Assembly: GCA_900765185.1 (NCBI GenBank)
Contig: CAAFQT010000287.1
Span: 1-7,503 of the forward strand
Source: an uncultured Collinsella sp.
GTDB taxonomy: Bacteria > Actinomycetota > Coriobacteriia > Coriobacteriales > Coriobacteriaceae
DNA length: 7,503 nt
Reading direction: 5' to 3'
A program made the position numbers and the translations under genes. This document shows, one piece after another, positions 5,932-7,503 of this stretch (within the stretch, counting starts at the first letter, position 1; each line of letters starts with the position of its first letter). The notes below the pieces were generated by a model that saw only the letters and a list, made by a program, of their open reading frames with translations, did no database searches and had not been told where the DNA came from.

Positions 5932-6522
5932 TTACGTTTTGCTGGGAACGTCCAGCGGAAGCAGCTCCCTAAAAGCGGAGACGCCTTCGCCCACGTCCAC
6001 CAGGCACCAGCGCTTATGACGGTCGACCTTTTTAACGCGGGCCTCTTGCCCCACAAGTGGACCCTGCTCTATGTGCAGCACGCCATCTTCTATGCGCGCC
6101 ACGCTGTTGCGCACCACGCCGTCGTCGTCCAGCACGCTGCGGTACCACTCCTGCGCATCGTCCGGCATAGGCGCATAGGCCCGCTCCCTGCTGCCGGCAA
6201 TGCGGCAGCCAAAGCTCAGTTGAGCCAAAGCCCTATCGAGCGCTGCGGCATCGTGCGTGGCGACGAAGAAATATTCCTTGTACATGGGTTTGGTTTGGAG
6301 CGACCAGGCGCCGTCCCGCTTAAACCAGAACTCCTTTTGCATCACAAAAGCGTCCTGCATCAGATCGTGCGGGATAAGACGGCGGACCCTTTCGCAGGTC
6401 TCGCGCTCTTTACCGTTGGGGGTGTGGACCAGATACCAGCGGACGCGGCCATGCTGGCTGTTGGTAGTAGCGCCACTAAAGGCGCCGGGCAGCTGCTCTT
6501 GGCGCCGCATCGTCTGCTCCAT
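5932..6522 (-). CDS. loaP: LoaP-type NusG-family transcription antiterminator
   Basis: The 196-residue protein has an N-terminal NGN domain starting at about residue 28 with RWYLVHTPNGKERETCERVRRLIP, continuing through EFWFKRDGAWSLQTKPMYKEYFFVAT (64-89), and a C-terminal KOW domain around 154-188 (GPLVGQEARVKKVDRHKRWCLVDV). Specialised NusG paralogues of this kind head polysaccharide or antibiotic operons; they bind RNA polymerase and suppress termination along long operons after recruitment at the leader. LoaP fits better than RfaH by lineage and sequence feel; that choice is from recall. ATG 6522 is chosen over the longer frame because AGGGGG lies six bases upstream, followed by CGAGAG. It is the first gene after the candidate promoter and precedes the sugar transferase by 86 bases. 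If LoaP acts on its own leader, the operon would be self-reinforcing. Confidence 0.85.
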   Translation of the reverse strand: MEQTMRRQEQLPGAFSGATTNSQHGRVRWYLVHTPNGKERETCERVRRLIPHDLMQDAFVMQKEFWFKRDGAWSLQTKPMYKEYFFVATHDAAALDRALAQLSFGCRIAGSRERAYAPMPDDAQEWYRSVLDDDGVVRNSVARIEDGVLHIEQGPLVGQEARVKKVDRHKRWCLVDVGEGVSAFRELLPLDVPSKT

Positions 6523-6543
6523 CTCTCGCCCCCTTTTCTTGTC

Positions 6544-6560
6544 TCCGCGACACACGCGGA
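6544..6560 (-). promoter_or_regulatory. Leader hairpin just before the LoaP gene
   Basis: The leader RNA can form a 6-bp GC-rich stem, TCCGCG-TGTGT-CGCGGA, ten bases before the AGGGGG ribosome-binding site. LoaP regulators are known to recognise a small hairpin in the 5' leader, so this is a candidate recruitment element. Its sequence has not been matched to a known LoaP site. Confidence 0.4.
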
Positions 6561-6643
6561 TGCAGGGCGTTAAGAACAGGCTTCTCGCTCGCAGCTAGGC
6601 GCAGTCGCAAAAGTACAGGTTTTTGTATCTTTCGTCGAAGCCC

Positions 6644-6670
6644 ATTATACGAGCAAACTGCTCGCGTTTT
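6644..6670 (-). promoter_or_regulatory. Candidate promoter of the polysaccharide operon with overlapping dyad
   Basis: TATAAT at 6649-6644 is a perfect -10 hexamer, predicting transcription from about 6637 and a leader of roughly 115 bases before ATG 6522. No good -35 is present at the right distance (GGAAAA at 6672-6667 at best), suggesting dependence on an activator. A perfect dyad, CGAGCA-N3-TGCTCG (6664-6650), fills the spacer right against the -10, where a bound protein would control access by RNA polymerase. Confidence 0.6.
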
Positions 6671-6685
6671 CCCAGATTGCACAAA

Positions 6686-6706
6686 ATGCGCCGCGAATAG
6701 GCGCAT
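6686..6706. repeat. Dyad upstream of the operon promoter
   Basis: ATGCGCC-N7-GGCGCAT is a perfect 7-bp inverted repeat about 50-70 bases upstream of the predicted transcription start. It could be an activator site for a promoter with a weak -35, or incidental. It has no T-tract and is not a terminator. Confidence 0.4.
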
Positions 6707-6749
6707 CTCCATACGCCTCTACAAAAACCTGTACCTTTTTGCACAACAA

Positions 6750-6775
6750 AAAAGCCGCTCTAATCAGCGGCTTTT
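6750..6775 (-). terminator. Distal terminator after thrS (possibly bidirectional)
   Basis: AAAAGCCGCT and AGCGGCTTTT form a perfect 10-bp stem around a 6-base loop. Read on the minus strand it is followed by a run of T (GGCTTTTTTG), as in an intrinsic terminator; the plus-strand side has a shorter, interrupted T-run. It backs up the first thrS terminator and insulates the polysaccharide operon. Confidence 0.8.
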
Positions 6776-6792
6776 CTTCTATAGACAACAAA

Positions 6793-6824
6793 AAAGGCGA
6801 CCGCCCGCGAGGACGATCGCCTTT
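6793..6824 (-). terminator. Proximal intrinsic terminator of thrS
   Basis: AAAGGCGATCGTCC pairs with GGGCGGTCGCCTTT over 14 positions (two G-U pairs) around a TCGC tetraloop, followed by TTTTTT-type sequence on the minus strand. It starts 22 bases after the thrS stop and is a textbook Rho-independent terminator. Confidence 0.9.
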
Positions 6825-6846
6825 ATTAATTCTTGTATTGTTTGTG

Positions 6847-7503
6847 CTAGGCGCGAGTCTTGATCTCCTCGAGCACCTTGGCCACAAACTCGTCAACGCT
6901 CATCTGAACGGTCTCGTTGGAACGATCGCGGACGGAGATGTTACCGGCCTCGACCTCCTTCTCGCCCAGGATGAGCATGTAGGGCACGCGGTCGATGCTG
7001 CGGGCCTCGCGGATCTTGTAACCGATCTTCTCGTCGCGATCGTCGCAGACCACGCGAATGCCGGCCTCCTCCAGCTTGGCGCACACCTCGTGGGCGTAGT
7101 CGCGGCTCTTCTCGGAGACAGGAAGCGCCTTGACCTGCACGGGAGCCAGCCAGGTGGGGAACTTGCCCGCAAAGTGCTCAATCAGAATACCGATGAAGCG
7201 CTCGATGGAGCCAAAGCACACGCGATGTAGCATGATGGGGCGCTTCTTGGTGCCGTCGGCGTCCACGTACTCCAGGTCAAAGTTGAGCGGCATCTGGAAG
7301 TCAAGCTGGACGGTGCCGCACTGCCAGGTACGGCCGAGCGAGTCCTCCAGGTGGAAGTCGATCTTGGGGCCGTAGAAGGCGCCGTCGCCCTCGTTGACCT
7401 CGTAGTCCATGTGCAGCTGCTCCAGAGCGGTGCGCAGGCCCTCCTCGGCGCGAGCCCAGTCCTCGTCGGAGCCCATGGAGTCCTCGGGGCGGGTGGAAAG
7501 CTC
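6847..7503 (-). CDS. thrS: Threonyl-tRNA synthetase, C-terminal part (cut by window edge)
   Basis: An open frame of 218 codons enters from the window edge at ELSTRPEDSMGSDEDW and ends in TAG at 6849-6847. It charges tRNA-Thr with threonine in the cytoplasm. The piece covers the end of the class II catalytic core, including GDGAFYGPKIDFHLEDSLGRTWQCGTVQLDF and motif 3 (RPIMLHRVCFGSIERFIGILIEHF; the His of MLHR matches a zinc ligand of the E. coli enzyme). The anticodon-binding domain then follows from FPTWLAPVQVKALPVS to the C terminus. The editing and N-terminal domains lie outside the window. There is no true start here: the internal ATG at 7476 lies in the conserved LSTRPEDSMGSDE stretch. 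Two terminators follow, so it is separate from the polysaccharide operon. Confidence 0.96.
   Translation of the reverse strand, partial: ELSTRPEDSMGSDEDWARAEEGLRTALEQLHMDYEVNEGDGAFYGPKIDFHLEDSLGRTWQCGTVQLDFQMPLNFDLEYVDADGTKKRPIMLHRVCFGSIERFIGILIEHFAGKFPTWLAPVQVKALPVSEKSRDYAHEVCAKLEEAGIRVVCDDRDEKIGYKIREARSIDRVPYMLILGEKEVEAGNISVRDRSNETVQMSVDEFVAKVLEEIKTRA

Larger units (their letters stand above)
6613..6734. repeat. 15-bp inverted repeat pair flanking the operon promoter
   Basis: GTACAGGTTTTTGTA occurs at 6613-6627 and its exact complement TACAAAAACCTGTAC at 6720-6734. The similarity extends imperfectly outward into A-rich and GC bases (AAAAG / CTTTTT). Each copy is itself a TACA-N6-TGTA dyad, as in many repressor sites. 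The centres are 107 bp apart, near ten helical turns, and the candidate TATAAT lies between them. The pair could be two operators used with looping, or the ends of a structured element. Confidence 0.75.

Noticed and set aside
6613..6734. Insertion-sequence ends or a miniature transposon
   Set aside because: The 122-bp span is bounded by matched ends but I see no target-site duplication, and it contains the only good -10 for the operon; a regulatory reading is simpler, though a mobile origin is not excluded.
1..7503. CRISPR arrays, tRNA or rRNA genes
   Set aside because: No regularly spaced repeats and no cloverleaf or rRNA-like sequence was seen on either strand.

Overview
The window looks like chromosome from a fairly high-GC Gram-positive gut actinobacterium, most likely class Coriobacteriia (Collinsella or a relative). 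This rests on protein style (ThrRS, the LoaP-type NusG paralogue, the sugar transferase) and GC-rich codon use, not on a database search. Every convincing gene is on the minus strand, so transcription runs from high to low coordinates.

Layout in transcription order: (1) 7503-6847, the C-terminal part of threonyl-tRNA synthetase (thrS), a housekeeping gene cut by the window edge. (2) 6846-6523, an intergenic region with two hairpin-plus-U-tract terminators for thrS, then a candidate promoter (TATAAT at 6649-6644) with several dyads, two of which form an inverted 15-bp pair either side of the promoter. (3) 6522-5932, a NusG-family antiterminator of the LoaP type, first gene of the next operon. 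(4) 5845-5102, an undecaprenyl-phosphate sugar phosphotransferase that appears truncated by an in-frame TAG 18 codons before the expected end. (5) 5041-4124, a GT2 glycosyltransferase. (6) 4080-2809, UDP-glucose 6-dehydrogenase (ugd). (7) 2803-1511, a GT4 glycosyltransferase. (8) 1514-564, a D-glucuronyl C5-epimerase-like protein. (9) 567-1, the N-terminal part of a second GT4 glycosyltransferase that runs off the window.

Together genes 3-9 read as the proximal half of a polysaccharide operon. LoaP would let RNA polymerase traverse the long operon. The phosphotransferase loads the first sugar on the lipid carrier and the glycosyltransferases extend it. Ugd supplies UDP-glucuronic acid, and the epimerase could convert glucuronate residues to iduronate in the chain. 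Distal genes are tightly coupled (5-nt gap, then two ATGA overlaps).

The most unusual signals are: a three-arm palindrome inside the first GT4 gene whose middle arm can pair with either neighbour; the amber codon in the initiating transferase; a G10 tract followed by a tetraloop hairpin before that gene; the dyads around the operon promoter; and the pairing of Ugd with a C5-epimerase, which suggests an iduronate-containing bacterial glycan.
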